Under the pieces are notes generated by a model. The model saw nothing but the letters and a program-made list of their open reading frames with translations, had not been told where the DNA came from and did not search any database. A stretch of DNA of 64,000 bases from Gaetbulibacter sp. 4G1 (GTDB taxonomy: Bacteria > Bacteroidota > Bacteroidia > Flavobacteriales > Flavobacteriaceae), in assembly GCF_002741945.1 (NCBI RefSeq), contig NZ_MDVN01000022.1:948584-1012583 (forward strand). The letters run 5' to 3'. How positions within the stretch are numbered: the first letter of the stretch is position 1; every line of letters begins with the position of its first letter. Both the position numbers and the translations under genes were made by a program. Below are positions 16,777 through 26,541 of this stretch, in pieces.

Positions 16777-16914
16777 ATTATAACAAAAAATATATATTCT
16801 TACAAGAAAGAATCAAATGATAAAAACTTGGAGTGTGAATAATATTATAATGATGCTAGATATAATTTATTTTAAAAATTAGATTAAATTTATAAACCAA
16901 CTAAATTAAGTATT

Positions 16915-17553
16915 ATGAAAAAACAAACACTTACACTAGTAACCATTATAGGTTTTTTTGCTGTAATTATAATTTTGCTTTTAAAAGATAGTGAACCCAC
17001 TGTCACAAATGTATATTGTGGTGAAAAATCACCTCTTAGGCAACCTATTTGTCGAGTACAGCCTACACCAAATTCGATTGATTCAGCTGACGATGTAATG
17101 TTATACTATAAAGTTGACGATAATTACAATTATCAAACACTTTTATTTAATCCAGAAGTTGAATATCAGCACACTATAATTGGTCGTTTTGAGGGACAAT
17201 ACCTAAGTAATAATAAATACCAATTAAATAAGTTACACGTAAAATGTTTCGGCCTAGGAAAAGTTTCTAATTATTATATGGTAAGTAAAATAAAAGTTAA
17301 GGATGAAACTAATGCAAATCACATATTTTTTGAATTTGAACTATCAAGGATAGGTGATAGAGATAGAAGTGATAATGTAGATTATATATATGGAGAAGAA
17401 GGACATAGGAATGAAGATTCATTAATTTTAGATGCAGGTACATTAATTGATTTTGAAGTAGATATTTCTAATTTACCTAAAGATGAGCAGGAAAAATTCA
17501 CAGGAGGAGGCTACGAATGTAATGGTATAGTCATAGTAGGTGGAGGAAGATAA
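16915..17553 (+). CDS. Membrane-anchored protein with periplasmic beta domain, unknown
   Basis: A 212-residue protein with an uncleaved-looking N-terminal membrane segment (LTLVTIIGFFAVIIILLL, ~5-22) and a ~190-residue outer domain. Four cysteines (VYCGEK, PICRV, VKCFG, YECNG) could form two disulfides. The C-terminal part is acidic (RIGDRDRSDNVDYIYGEEGH) and the end is glycine-rich (VGGGR). No recognised family. It is followed 16 bp later by the LytTR regulator gene, so the two may be co-transcribed. Confidence 0.6.
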   Translation: MKKQTLTLVTIIGFFAVIIILLLKDSEPTVTNVYCGEKSPLRQPICRVQPTPNSIDSADDVMLYYKVDDNYNYQTLLFNPEVEYQHTIIGRFEGQYLSNNKYQLNKLHVKCFGLGKVSNYYMVSKIKVKDETNANHIFFEFELSRIGDRDRSDNVDYIYGEEGHRNEDSLILDAGTLIDFEVDISNLPKDEQEKFTGGGYECNGIVIVGGGR

Positions 17554-17569
17554 TATAGACATGTAATTT

Positions 17570-19111
17570 TTGAAAAAAAAAGAAGTACTTATATTAATTT
17601 TTGCAAGTTTTATAGTTTCTATTTGTTATGGACAAGACTATATAGATAGTACCTTTATGGCTTTACGTAGTTATGATTTAAAAAAGGCCAATAATGCTAT
17701 AGATAATATAGAAAACCCTCAAATCAAACTATTATTTTCAAATCAAGTTAAATATTATAAGAAGGGAGAGTTAGATTTTTTGCGATTAGATACTATTTTA
17801 AATAGGGATATTAGTAAAAAGAGCTTAGCTACGCTCAATATTTTAGAAGCAGATTACTATTATTTAAAAAAAGAAATAATTAAAAATAAGTATATTTTTA
17901 AAAAATATTTTTCAGCACTAGAAATTGCAAATGAGTTAAAGGACACATTATTAATTACTGAAGTATTAAGAAAACTAAACTCCCATCTTTTATATAGATC
18001 TAGAGATACATTAAGTACAAAAGCATTTTTAAAAGAATATAAAAAATTCTCTAAAGTTTCTGAAACAGATAGCTATTGGTATAATTATATTTCAATAGGT
18101 TATATGTATATGCTAACAGAAAATAATTTTAATTCTGAAGACAAAACCCAAATAAAGAAACTGTTTAATAATATTTATGCAAACTCAATAATAAAAGAAC
18201 AGCCTTTATTACTTGCAAAACTTCATCAGATATATGGTATTTATTTATCTCATTGGTTAAAGGATTATGAAAAGGCTAATAAGTTTAATATGAAGGCTTA
18301 TGGGGTTTATAAGAGAAGTCCTATTTGGTTTGCTCAAAAAGGACTTAAAGGCTTAGAGTATAATACAAATATAAATTACTATAAAAACAAAGAGTATAGA
18401 AAAGCAATACCTTTTTTTATAAAAGATTTAAATCGAGATAAGGAACCAATACTACTTATGTACACTAATGAATGGTTATTCAAATGTTATGAAGGATTAA
18501 AGCAATATGATAGTGCACATTATTATTTTAAAAAAATGGTTGAGGTCAAAGAGCAAATGAAGCAAACAGAAAATGCAATTAATATCCGAAAATTTAGTGA
18601 TAAATATAATTTTGAAAAGAAAGAACAAGAGCTTGCTCAATTAGGCAAGGAGAATTCTTCTCTCGAAAAAAAAATTTTCACAATACTTCCAATACTAGGC
18701 ATAATATCACTTATCCTTATTTTCATTTTCTACCTCTACAAACGTTACAAAAAGAAAAGTAATATTTTAGAAGAAGAACAATCAGAAACTCTTCAAAAAC
18801 TGGATGAGCTTAAAAGTATTGTTATTAAAAATCATATTGTTTTAAAAGATAAAACTAAAGTTTATATTTCAGATTTGATGTATGTAAAATCAGATGACCA
18901 TTATTTAGAAGTAGTAACACAGAATGATAAAAAGCACACGGTTAGAGGAAAGCTTAGTCAAATAAAAGAAGAGTTACCGCCAAATTTTATACAATGTCAC
19001 CGCTCTTATATTGTGAATTCTAATTTTATAAAACAGGTGAATGCTACGTCTTTGGTGTTGATAAACAAAGAACAAATCCCGCTATCTAGGAGCTATAAAA
19101 ACAAATTTTGA
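17570..19111 (+). CDS. TPR-containing membrane regulator with LytTR DNA-binding domain
   Basis: A 513-residue protein. In order: signal peptide (cleavage near CYGQ), a helical-repeat region of TPR type (~25-330, including KANKFNMKAYGVYKRSP and YDSAHYYFKKMVEVK), a coiled segment, one membrane helix (FTILPILGIISLILIFIFYLY, ~370-390), a short linker and a C-terminal LytTR domain (~415-513: VYISDLMYVKSDDHYLEV, FIQCHRSYIVNS, LSRSYKNKF). The sensing part is outside and the DNA-binding part inside. It likely controls nearby genes; LytTR proteins often regulate secreted-peptide or envelope systems. The start is a TTG at 17570, preceded in frame by ATG-TAA-TTT, so no ATG can serve. Confidence 0.8.
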   Translation: MKKKEVLILIFASFIVSICYGQDYIDSTFMALRSYDLKKANNAIDNIENPQIKLLFSNQVKYYKKGELDFLRLDTILNRDISKKSLATLNILEADYYYLKKEIIKNKYIFKKYFSALEIANELKDTLLITEVLRKLNSHLLYRSRDTLSTKAFLKEYKKFSKVSETDSYWYNYISIGYMYMLTENNFNSEDKTQIKKLFNNIYANSIIKEQPLLLAKLHQIYGIYLSHWLKDYEKANKFNMKAYGVYKRSPIWFAQKGLKGLEYNTNINYYKNKEYRKAIPFFIKDLNRDKEPILLMYTNEWLFKCYEGLKQYDSAHYYFKKMVEVKEQMKQTENAINIRKFSDKYNFEKKEQELAQLGKENSSLEKKIFTILPILGIISLILIFIFYLYKRYKKKSNILEEEQSETLQKLDELKSIVIKNHIVLKDKTKVYISDLMYVKSDDHYLEVVTQNDKKHTVRGKLSQIKEELPPNFIQCHRSYIVNSNFIKQVNATSLVLINKEQIPLSRSYKNKF

Positions 19112-19129
19112 AATTGTATTTTTGTTTTT

Positions 19130-19579
19130 ATGTTAGAACCATTTGACGATACCTATTTTATGAAACGCGCCCTTCAAGAAGCTGAGGCTGCTTTTGAGAA
19201 GGGGGAAATTCCCGTTGGCGCTGTAATTGTTATTGATAATAAAATTATTGCTCGTGGACATAATTTAACTGAAACATTAACTGATGTTACAGCACATGCA
19301 GAAATGCAAGCCATAACGGCTGCGGCTAACTTTTTAGGAGGAAAGTATCTACAGAACTGCACCTTGTACGTAACGTTGGAGCCTTGCCAAATGTGTGCAG
19401 GAGCTTTGTATTGGAGCCAGATATCTAATATTGTTTATGGTGCTAGGGATACTGAACGTGGTTGTATTAATTTGAAAACCAAATTACACCCAAAAACAAT
19501 TATTAAAGGAGGCATTTTGGCTGATGAAGCTTCTGAGATTTTAAAACGGTTTTTTATTGAAAAACGAAATTTGAATTGA
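19130..19579 (+). CDS. tadA: tRNA-specific adenosine deaminase
   Basis: A 149-residue zinc deaminase converting adenosine 34 of tRNA-Arg(ACG) to inosine. The zinc and catalytic motifs are present: H56-A-E58 in TAHAEMQAI, and PC86-xx-C89 in LEPCQMCAGAL. The C-terminus GGILADEASEILKRFF is typical. A -7-like TATTTTTG at 19117-19124 lies so close to ATG 19130 that the mRNA would have almost no leader. It is separated by 18 bp from the LytTR gene but is functionally unrelated to it. Confidence 0.94.
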   Translation: MLEPFDDTYFMKRALQEAEAAFEKGEIPVGAVIVIDNKIIARGHNLTETLTDVTAHAEMQAITAAANFLGGKYLQNCTLYVTLEPCQMCAGALYWSQISNIVYGARDTERGCINLKTKLHPKTIIKGGILADEASEILKRFFIEKRNLN

Positions 19580-19623
19580 CCTTAATTATAAGTCCTAGCA
19601 CGACCAAAAATAGAATTCCCAAA

Positions 19624-19860
19624 TTATTTACGTATATCGCCTTCACGCTCACGCATTTTATCAAGATTTTCTTTAGTAAGCATATAATCTTTTACATTTT
19701 TATCTTTCCAGCGGTAATAAGAAAATAAAGGAAACACAATTAAAAATAAAGTAACAACACCGAAACCAATTAACTTTTGAGAGTATTCGGTTTCCATAAA
19801 ATATCCGCAGCCTACTAATCCGATAGATACAAGTAAAAAGAAAATGATTAAATACTTCAT
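19624..19860 (-). CDS. Small two-helix membrane protein next to the ClC channel
   Basis: A 78-residue protein with two membrane helices (YLIIFFLLVSIGLVGCGYF and LIGFGVVTLFLIVFPLFSYY) and a basic cytoplasmic tail (KENLDKMREREGDIRK). The resemblance to a lipobox (GLVGC) is probably accidental, because a second helix follows. Its ATG overlaps the stop of the ClC gene by one base, so it is translationally coupled to it. Unknown function. Confidence 0.65.
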   Translation of the reverse strand: MKYLIIFFLLVSIGLVGCGYFMETEYSQKLIGFGVVTLFLIVFPLFSYYRWKDKNVKDYMLTKENLDKMREREGDIRK

Positions 19861-21638
19861 TAGCTAGTATAGTTAATTAATTCGCGTCTGTACGCAGTTA
19901 GTAATTTTGATTTTGAAACAAACCCATAATAACATCCGTTTTTAATTACAGGTAAATTCCAGGCACCAGAATCTTGAAATTTCCGCATGACTTTTTGCAT
20001 AGAGTCTTCTTCGTAATTAATATAATCTGGTGGATTATGCATAAAGGTTTCTACTGATGTGGATTCGTATAACGATTGATCAAACATGATAGTTCGTATA
20101 TCATCTAATAAAATAATACCTACCAAATTATTTTGCTTATCTATCACTGGAAATAAGTTTCTACTTGATTTCGCGACACCTTTATGCAACATTTCGCCCA
20201 ATGACATTTCTGGATTTAGTATGCTAAAGTTCTTTTCAATAACGCTATCCAATTTCATAAGTGTGAGAACACTTTTATCTTTATCATGAGTTAATAAAGC
20301 GCCTTTTTCGGCAAGCTCTTTGGTGTAAATAGTATGTTCTACTACATTTTTTGTAATGATGAATGACATGGAAACCGTTATCATTAAAGGCACAAACAGT
20401 TCGTAACCACCAGTAATTTCTGCGATTAAGAAAATGGCTGTTAATGGTGCGTGTAGTACACCAGCAATTAAACCAGCCATTCCAATAAGTGTAAAGTTTG
20501 CTTCGGATACATTAAACCCCAATCCTATGTTATTAATAATTTTTGCAACTACATTTCCTAAAGCACTACCCATAACCATTGTTGGAATAATAATTCCACC
20601 GGCACCACCTGCTGCAAATGTTGTAGTCATTGCAACTGCTTTAAAAATGGTGACACCAAATAAAAGGGCTATTACAACCCAAATGTTCTCGGTATAAGCA
20701 TCAAAAGGTGTTTTTCCCAAAGCTTTTAAATGGTTGCCACTAAAGAGATCATTAATAAACCCAAAACCTTCGCCATATAGCGGTGGAATAAAATAAAGCA
20801 TAATACCAATGGCTAAACCTCCAATAATAAGCTTCTGCCCGCTAGTTTTAAATCGTTCAAAAAATGTATTAATAGCAAAATATATTTTTGAAAAATAGAT
20901 AGATGCTACGCCAGTTCCTATGCCTAAAACAATATAAAAAAGCGTGTCTTTTATGGTGAATTTATCAGAAATTGTAAAGTTGAATAGAACTTCATCTCCT
21001 AAAAAAAAATATGATGTTAAAACGGATGATACAGATGCTATTAATAATGGAAGCAATGAAGCAAAGGTTAAATCTAGACTGAATACTTCTATAGCGAAAA
21101 TAATAGCTGCAATGGGCGATTTAAAAATAGAAGCAATAGCGCCTGCTGCTGCACAGCCAATAAGTAAGTTTTTTGTTTTTCTATCAACATGAAATAATTG
21201 CCCAATGTTTGAACTTACTGCCGAAGCCGAGGCTATAGCAGGACCGAGTAAACCAACCGAACCTCCAAACCCTACTGTTAGTGGCGCAGTAATTAATGGC
21301 GTAAATATTTTGCTCCGTTTTAATAGTCCGTTTTTTTTTGATAAAGAATATAGTATTGATGGTATAGCATGTTCAATAGGTTTTTTTGACACATGTTTTA
21401 CAAATAAATAAACTAACCATAAACCTAAAATTGGCAATATAAAATAGATACTGTTTTGGGTTAAAACTGCTACCTTTTCTAAAACCCATTCAATACTAAA
21501 CGTTATATTCTTTATGGTAACCGAAACTAAACCTGATAGTAACCCAATTAAAATACTGAGAAAAAACACAAAGTTTTTTTGAGATACATACTTGTACCTT
21601 AAAATAAGCAAACGTTTTATAAAGGATTGTTTAGGCAT
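19860..21638 (-). CDS. ClC-type chloride channel/antiporter with CBS pair
   Basis: A 592-residue inner-membrane protein. The ClC core (~20-440) shows the selectivity motifs GFGGSVGLLGP (a GSGIP/GREGP-type variant), FAAGGAGGIIIPTMVMG and a helical end IAGVLHAPLTAIFLIAEITGGYELFVP. The C-terminal ~130 residues hold two CBS domains (NLFPVIDKQNNLVGIILLDDI and WNLPVIKNGCYYGFVSKSKLL) that usually bind nucleotides. Start at ATG 21638; an upstream in-frame TTG lies inside the terminator of aspS and is rejected. Probably transcribed with the small membrane gene at 19624. Channel versus proton antiporter cannot be settled from sequence alone. Confidence 0.9.
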   Translation of the reverse strand: MPKQSFIKRLLILRYKYVSQKNFVFFLSILIGLLSGLVSVTIKNITFSIEWVLEKVAVLTQNSIYFILPILGLWLVYLFVKHVSKKPIEHAIPSILYSLSKKNGLLKRSKIFTPLITAPLTVGFGGSVGLLGPAIASASAVSSNIGQLFHVDRKTKNLLIGCAAAGAIASIFKSPIAAIIFAIEVFSLDLTFASLLPLLIASVSSVLTSYFFLGDEVLFNFTISDKFTIKDTLFYIVLGIGTGVASIYFSKIYFAINTFFERFKTSGQKLIIGGLAIGIMLYFIPPLYGEGFGFINDLFSGNHLKALGKTPFDAYTENIWVVIALLFGVTIFKAVAMTTTFAAGGAGGIIIPTMVMGSALGNVVAKIINNIGLGFNVSEANFTLIGMAGLIAGVLHAPLTAIFLIAEITGGYELFVPLMITVSMSFIITKNVVEHTIYTKELAEKGALLTHDKDKSVLTLMKLDSVIEKNFSILNPEMSLGEMLHKGVAKSSRNLFPVIDKQNNLVGIILLDDIRTIMFDQSLYESTSVETFMHNPPDYINYEEDSMQKVMRKFQDSGAWNLPVIKNGCYYGFVSKSKLLTAYRRELINYTS

Positions 21639-21651
21639 GTTTAAAGCTACT

Positions 21652-21678
21652 AAAAAATCCTGCAATTTGCAGGATTTT
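21652..21678 (-). terminator. Terminator after aspS
   Basis: Inverted repeat AAAATCCTGCA / TGCAGGATTTT with a three-base loop, just past the aspS stop at 21685. Confidence 0.75.
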
Positions 21679-21684
21679 AATTCG

Positions 21685-23439
21685 TTATGATTTTAAATTG
21701 AGTTTTAAACTCAATTCTGCTAGTTGCTCATCATCAATAGGAGCAGGTGCATCTATCATCACATCTCGTCCTGAATTGTTTTTCGGGAAAGCAATAAAAT
21801 CTCTAATAGTTTCCTGTCCACCTAAAATAGCAACCAATCTATCTAAGCCAAAAGCTAATCCTCCATGAGGAGGTGCACCATATTCGAAGGCATCCATTAA
21901 AAAACCAAATTGTGCGTTGGCTTCTTCTTCAGAAAAACCTAAATGTTTTAACATGATGGCTTGTGTTGCTTTATCATGAATTCTAATAGAACCACCACCA
22001 ATTTCATTACCGTTTAAAACTAAATCATAAGCATTAGCTTTTACTTCTCCTGGATTTGTGTCTAGTAATTCTATTTGTCCAGGCTTAGGTGATGTAAAAG
22101 GATGGTGCATAGCATGGTAATGCCCTGTTTCTTCATCCAATTCTAATAATGGAAAATCAATTACCCAAAGTGGTGCAAAAACTTTAGGGTCTCTTAACCC
22201 TAAACGTTCTGCCAACTCCATACGTAAAGCACTTAATTGTGCACGTACTTTATTAGTTTCACCAGAAAGAACACAAACTAAATCACCAGCTTTTGCTCCA
22301 GTTACTTCTGCCCATTTTGCTAAATCGTCTTGATCGTAAAATTTATCAACGGAAGATTTATAAGAACCATCGTCATTACAACGCGAATATACCATTCCTA
22401 AAGCACCAATTTGCGGACGCTTTACCCAATCAATTAATTTGTCAATATCTTTTCTAGTATAACTATTTCCACCAGGAACAGCAATACCAACAACTAATTC
22501 AGCATTATTAAAAACGTTAAAATCTTTATGTTGAGCAACATCGTTTAGCTCGCCAAATTCCATTCCGAAACGAATATCTGGTTTGTCATTTCCATATAAA
22601 CGCATTGCATCATCATAAAGCATTCTTGGGAATTTTTCAACTTCAATCCCATTTACTTCTTTCAATAAATGACGTGTTAACCCTTCAAAAGCATTTAAAA
22701 TATCTTCCTGCTCAATAAATGCCATTTCGCAGTCTATTTGTGTAAACTCAGGCTGCCTGTCGGCACGTAAATCTTCATCTCTAAAGCATTTTACTATCTG
22801 AAAATATTTATCCATACCTCCAACCATAAGCAATTGCTTAAAAGTTTGTGGCGATTGTGGAAGCGCATAAAACTGTCCTTCATTCATACGAGAAGGCACA
22901 ACAAAATCGCGAGCACCTTCTGGTGTAGACTTAATTAAATAAGGCGTTTCAACCTCTATAAAACCTTCTTTTGATAAATAATTACGGACCTCTTGGGTTA
23001 CTTTTGCTCTAAAAATTAAACTGTTTTTTACAGGGTTGCGACGAATATCTAAATAACGATATTTCATTCGTAAATCTTCACCACCATCGGTTTTATCTTC
23101 TATAGTAAACGGCGGTAACTTTGCTTCATTTAAAATATTTAATTTAGATACTAAAATTTCAATATCGCCTGTAGGTATATTTGGGTTTTTTGAAGCCCGC
23201 TCTATAACAGTTCCTGTAACTTGAATAACAAACTCACGGCCTAAATTTTGAGCCTGTTCAAGCATAGTTTTTGATGTTCTTTCTTCGTCAAAAACTAATT
23301 GGGTAATACCGTAGCGGTCGCGTAAATCTACCCATACAATAAACCCTTTATCGCGAGATTTTTGTACCCAACCTGCGAGGGTTACTTCTGTATTTATATT
23401 AGAGGCGTTTAATTCGCCACAATTATGACTTCTGTACAT
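21685..23439 (-). CDS. aspS: Aspartyl-tRNA synthetase, bacterial type
   Basis: A 584-residue class II synthetase. N-terminal OB-fold anticodon domain (~1-110, [22 protein letters not shown]). Class II motif 2 in [19 protein letters not shown], the bacterial GAD insertion domain (~290-410), and motif 3 in [16 protein letters not shown]. Length matches bacterial AspRS. ATG 23439 gives the conserved N-terminus [11 protein letters not shown]; an in-frame TTG 21 bases earlier is not needed. It is followed by a terminator, so it forms a single-gene transcript. Confidence 0.97.
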   Translation of the reverse strand: MYRSHNCGELNASNINTEVTLAGWVQKSRDKGFIVWVDLRDRYGITQLVFDEERTSKTMLEQAQNLGREFVIQVTGTVIERASKNPNIPTGDIEILVSKLNILNEAKLPPFTIEDKTDGGEDLRMKYRYLDIRRNPVKNSLIFRAKVTQEVRNYLSKEGFIEVETPYLIKSTPEGARDFVVPSRMNEGQFYALPQSPQTFKQLLMVGGMDKYFQIVKCFRDEDLRADRQPEFTQIDCEMAFIEQEDILNAFEGLTRHLLKEVNGIEVEKFPRMLYDDAMRLYGNDKPDIRFGMEFGELNDVAQHKDFNVFNNAELVVGIAVPGGNSYTRKDIDKLIDWVKRPQIGALGMVYSRCNDDGSYKSSVDKFYDQDDLAKWAEVTGAKAGDLVCVLSGETNKVRAQLSALRMELAERLGLRDPKVFAPLWVIDFPLLELDEETGHYHAMHHPFTSPKPGQIELLDTNPGEVKANAYDLVLNGNEIGGGSIRIHDKATQAIMLKHLGFSEEEANAQFGFLMDAFEYGAPPHGGLAFGLDRLVAILGGQETIRDFIAFPKNNSGRDVMIDAPAPIDDEQLAELSLKLNLKS

Positions 23440-23726
23440 GGATGTAAAATTGAAGTGCAAATTTAAAGAAATACAATGGAGTATAGTTTTTTTTGCATAT
23501 TTTTTTAATATAGAGTTTTGTGTATAGTTATAATGAGCTGTTAAAAGGAGGGTGTGTAAATTTTAAGTTTTTAATATTTATTGTGTTATTTTTTGAATAA
23601 ATGTTCAAAAAATTAAGAAATATTTTACGAATAAATTATATGTATGCATAATATTTTTGGTTTTTCCATTGTTAAACTCTCATGATATATTTATATTAGC
23701 AACAACTAATTCAAAAACTAAAAATT

Positions 23727-26363
23727 ATGAGTAAATTTTTAAACCTTAACTTGATTATGATTTTGATGCTCTTTGGAGCATTTAATTTTTCTGAAGCTCA
23801 AGAAGTTTCAGGGGTAGTGTTAGATGATTCATCTCAACCATTACCGGGCGTTTCTGTAATTATTAAAAATTCATCAACAGGAACAACAACCGATTTTGAT
23901 GGAAAATATTCCTTAAGTGCAAATACGGGTGACATACTTGTGTTTTCATATGTGGGATACGATTCTCAAGAGATAGAAGTTTCTGGCAATGTTTTAAATG
24001 TTACGATGCAAGCTGGTGTTGCTTTAGATGAAATTGTTCTTTTAGGTAATAGAGCAAAACCTAGAACTATTTTAGATTCTCCTGTACCAATTGATAATAT
24101 TGGTGTTGAGGAGCTGACAAGTGGTGGGCAACCAACGATTGAAGCAATGTTAACTTTTAAAGTACCGTCATTCAATGCACAAACTCAAGCAATTTCTGAT
24201 GCAACTGCACATTATGATCCAGCAGATTTACGTGGGTTAGGACCAAGTAGAACCTTGGTTTTAGTTAATGGTAAACGTAAAAACCAAAGTGCTCAAGTGT
24301 ACTTAAATAGAACACCGGGTAAAGGTGAAGTTGGCGTTGACTTAAAGAGTATACCAACAGCTGCCATAGAACGTGTGGAGATTTTGCGTGATGGAGCATC
24401 AGCACAATACGGATCAGATGCGATTGCAGGAGTAATTAACATGGTGCTTAAAAAAGATGCACAGTTTTCTACATTTAGTGCAAAAACTGGTATTACTTCT
24501 GAAGGTGACGGATTTAATTTTGCAACAGATTTTAATACAACACTTGGTTTTGGAGATGGCGGATTTATAAACCTTACGTTAGGATATTATAACCAAGGGC
24601 TAACAAATAGAGCAGGTACTCCCGGAATTGCTGATTTACCAGGAGATGCTAGGCCAAATGAAATAGCTTGGGCACAAAACAACCCAGATTTAGGGATGCA
24701 TGTTGGTCAGCCAGATCTAGAAAAAGGAGATGTTTTTGTTAATATGTCGCATCCAGTAGGTGAGAATTCAGAGTTTTATTCATTCCATGGATACACATTG
24801 CGTACAGGTAAAAGTTTTGCATATTACAGAGCTCCTTATTGGAGAAGAGATGTAGCAGATGCAGGATTTATAACACCTCCTGAGGATTTTCAGGGATATC
24901 AGCCAACATTTGAAGCTAGAATTAAGGATCATTTAAATGCAGTTGGATTGAAAATGGATTTAGGTAACGACTGGAATGCTGATGCCAGTATTACGTATGG
25001 AAAAAACAGTGTTAGTTATACGGTAAATAATTCGGTAAATAGAGACTACTTAGCACTTAATGGGACATCACCTAGAACTTTTCACCCAGGAGGGTACAGT
25101 TTAAGTAATGTGATTGGGAATTTAGATTTTTCAGCTTTATTTTCTGAGATGGTAAGTGCCTCTTTTGGTTTTGAATATAAGGTAGAATATTTTGATGCCA
25201 ATGAAGGGGACCCATTATCATACTTTGGTGCAGGATCAGATTCTTTTGCTGGAGTTAAACCTAATGAAGCTGGTGAATGGGATAGAAATAACTTCGCTGC
25301 TTATGCGGGTTTAGATTTTGATGTGTCTGAAGCTTTATTATTAGGAGTTGCAGGACGTTTTGAAAGTTTTTCTGATGTTGATGATTCTAATTTTTCATGG
25401 AAACTTTTTGGGCGCCAAAAACTAGGAGACAAAGGTGCTTTAAGAGCATCTTATAGTACAGGGTTTAGAGCACCAACGTTACATCAACGTCATTTAACCA
25501 ATAGCCAATTTATTATTGTAGCTAGTTCTCCAGAACCGCTAAAGCAAGGAACTTTAGCAAATGACGATCCAGCAGTTCAAGCTTTAGGAGTTCCTAGTTT
25601 GACTTATGAAACGTCTAAAAACTTTGCAGCAGGAATAACCTATAAAATTGATAGAAATTTTTCTGCATCTTTAGATTTTTATAATATTAAAGTAGAAGAT
25701 CGTATATTGTTTTCTTCTCAAATTGGGTACACTAATGGTGCTCCAGGAGCACCAACAAACCCTGTTGAGACAATTTTAGATAATAGTAATGTAGTTGCAG
25801 TTCAAGTATTTATTAATGCGGGTGACACAAAAACAACAGGAGCCGATTTTGTTTTAAATTATAGAAATATAGACATGGGGTCTGGTAAGCTACACGCTAA
25901 TTTAGCGGCTAACTTTAATAAAACAACTATTTCAGCAATCAATACACCAGCAGCACTAGCAGCCGAAGGATATGATATTTTTGCAAGAATAGAAAAAGGC
26001 TTAATTACAAGTGCAAGACCAAAATCTAAAATTATTTTAGGTTTAGACTATGAGTCTGAAAAAGTTAATATAGGTCTTTATAATACTTTGTTTGGTAAAG
26101 TTACTATTACATCTCCTAATGGGGCTGCAAACGATCAAGACCTGTCATCTAAAATGGCAACAGACTTAAGCTTAAGTTATAATTTTACTGACAAGTTGAG
26201 TGTAACAGGTATAGTTAATAACCTTTTTGATGTGTATCCAGATGTAACTTTAGCATCTACAGGAACTGCGCAAGCAGGAAGCAGATTTGTTTACTCATCT
26301 GAAGTACAACAATTAGGACAATTAGGAACTAACTTTAGTATTGGTTTAAACTATAAGTTTTAA
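23727..26363 (+). CDS. TonB-dependent receptor
   Basis: An 878-residue outer-membrane receptor: signal peptide (~1-24), carboxypeptidase-like domain (~25-105, GTTTDFDGKYSL, LVFSYVGYDSQE), plug (~115-240, LRGLGPSRTLVLVNGKRKN and IERVEILRDGASAQYGSDAIAGVINMVLK) and barrel ending FSIGLNYKF. The plug style (ALVLVNGKR, YGSDAIAGV) is that of classical siderophore/cobalamin/peptide-type receptors rather than SusC. The next gene, after a terminator, is a secreted S9-like hydrolase, so import of peptide or ester products is conceivable. Ligand unknown. The leader ends ACTAAAAATT before ATG, without a Shine-Dalgarno site. Confidence 0.9.
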   Translation: MSKFLNLNLIMILMLFGAFNFSEAQEVSGVVLDDSSQPLPGVSVIIKNSSTGTTTDFDGKYSLSANTGDILVFSYVGYDSQEIEVSGNVLNVTMQAGVALDEIVLLGNRAKPRTILDSPVPIDNIGVEELTSGGQPTIEAMLTFKVPSFNAQTQAISDATAHYDPADLRGLGPSRTLVLVNGKRKNQSAQVYLNRTPGKGEVGVDLKSIPTAAIERVEILRDGASAQYGSDAIAGVINMVLKKDAQFSTFSAKTGITSEGDGFNFATDFNTTLGFGDGGFINLTLGYYNQGLTNRAGTPGIADLPGDARPNEIAWAQNNPDLGMHVGQPDLEKGDVFVNMSHPVGENSEFYSFHGYTLRTGKSFAYYRAPYWRRDVADAGFITPPEDFQGYQPTFEARIKDHLNAVGLKMDLGNDWNADASITYGKNSVSYTVNNSVNRDYLALNGTSPRTFHPGGYSLSNVIGNLDFSALFSEMVSASFGFEYKVEYFDANEGDPLSYFGAGSDSFAGVKPNEAGEWDRNNFAAYAGLDFDVSEALLLGVAGRFESFSDVDDSNFSWKLFGRQKLGDKGALRASYSTGFRAPTLHQRHLTNSQFIIVASSPEPLKQGTLANDDPAVQALGVPSLTYETSKNFAAGITYKIDRNFSASLDFYNIKVEDRILFSSQIGYTNGAPGAPTNPVETILDNSNVVAVQVFINAGDTKTTGADFVLNYRNIDMGSGKLHANLAANFNKTTISAINTPAALAAEGYDIFARIEKGLITSARPKSKIILGLDYESEKVNIGLYNTLFGKVTITSPNGAANDQDLSSKMATDLSLSYNFTDKLSVTGIVNNLFDVYPDVTLASTGTAQAGSRFVYSSEVQQLGQLGTNFSIGLNYKF

Positions 26364-26395
26364 ATTGGTATAAGTCTTAACTTAATATTTTTCAA

Positions 26396-26423
26396 TAACC
26401 CAGAGTTTTACTCTGGGTTTTTT
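26396..26423 (+). terminator. Terminator after the TonB receptor
   Basis: Stem AACCCAGAG / CTCTGGGTT, five-base loop, then a T run, 33 bp after the stop at 26363. Confidence 0.88.
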
Positions 26424-26541
26424 TATGTTGCTGTTTTATAGTTAAAGTTATTTATTTAAAGAAGACTTACCGTTGTTGGTCGAAAAATATTTTTTAATAA
26501 AACGAAATACCTAATTTTATTAAAAATGAAAATTACTTGTA

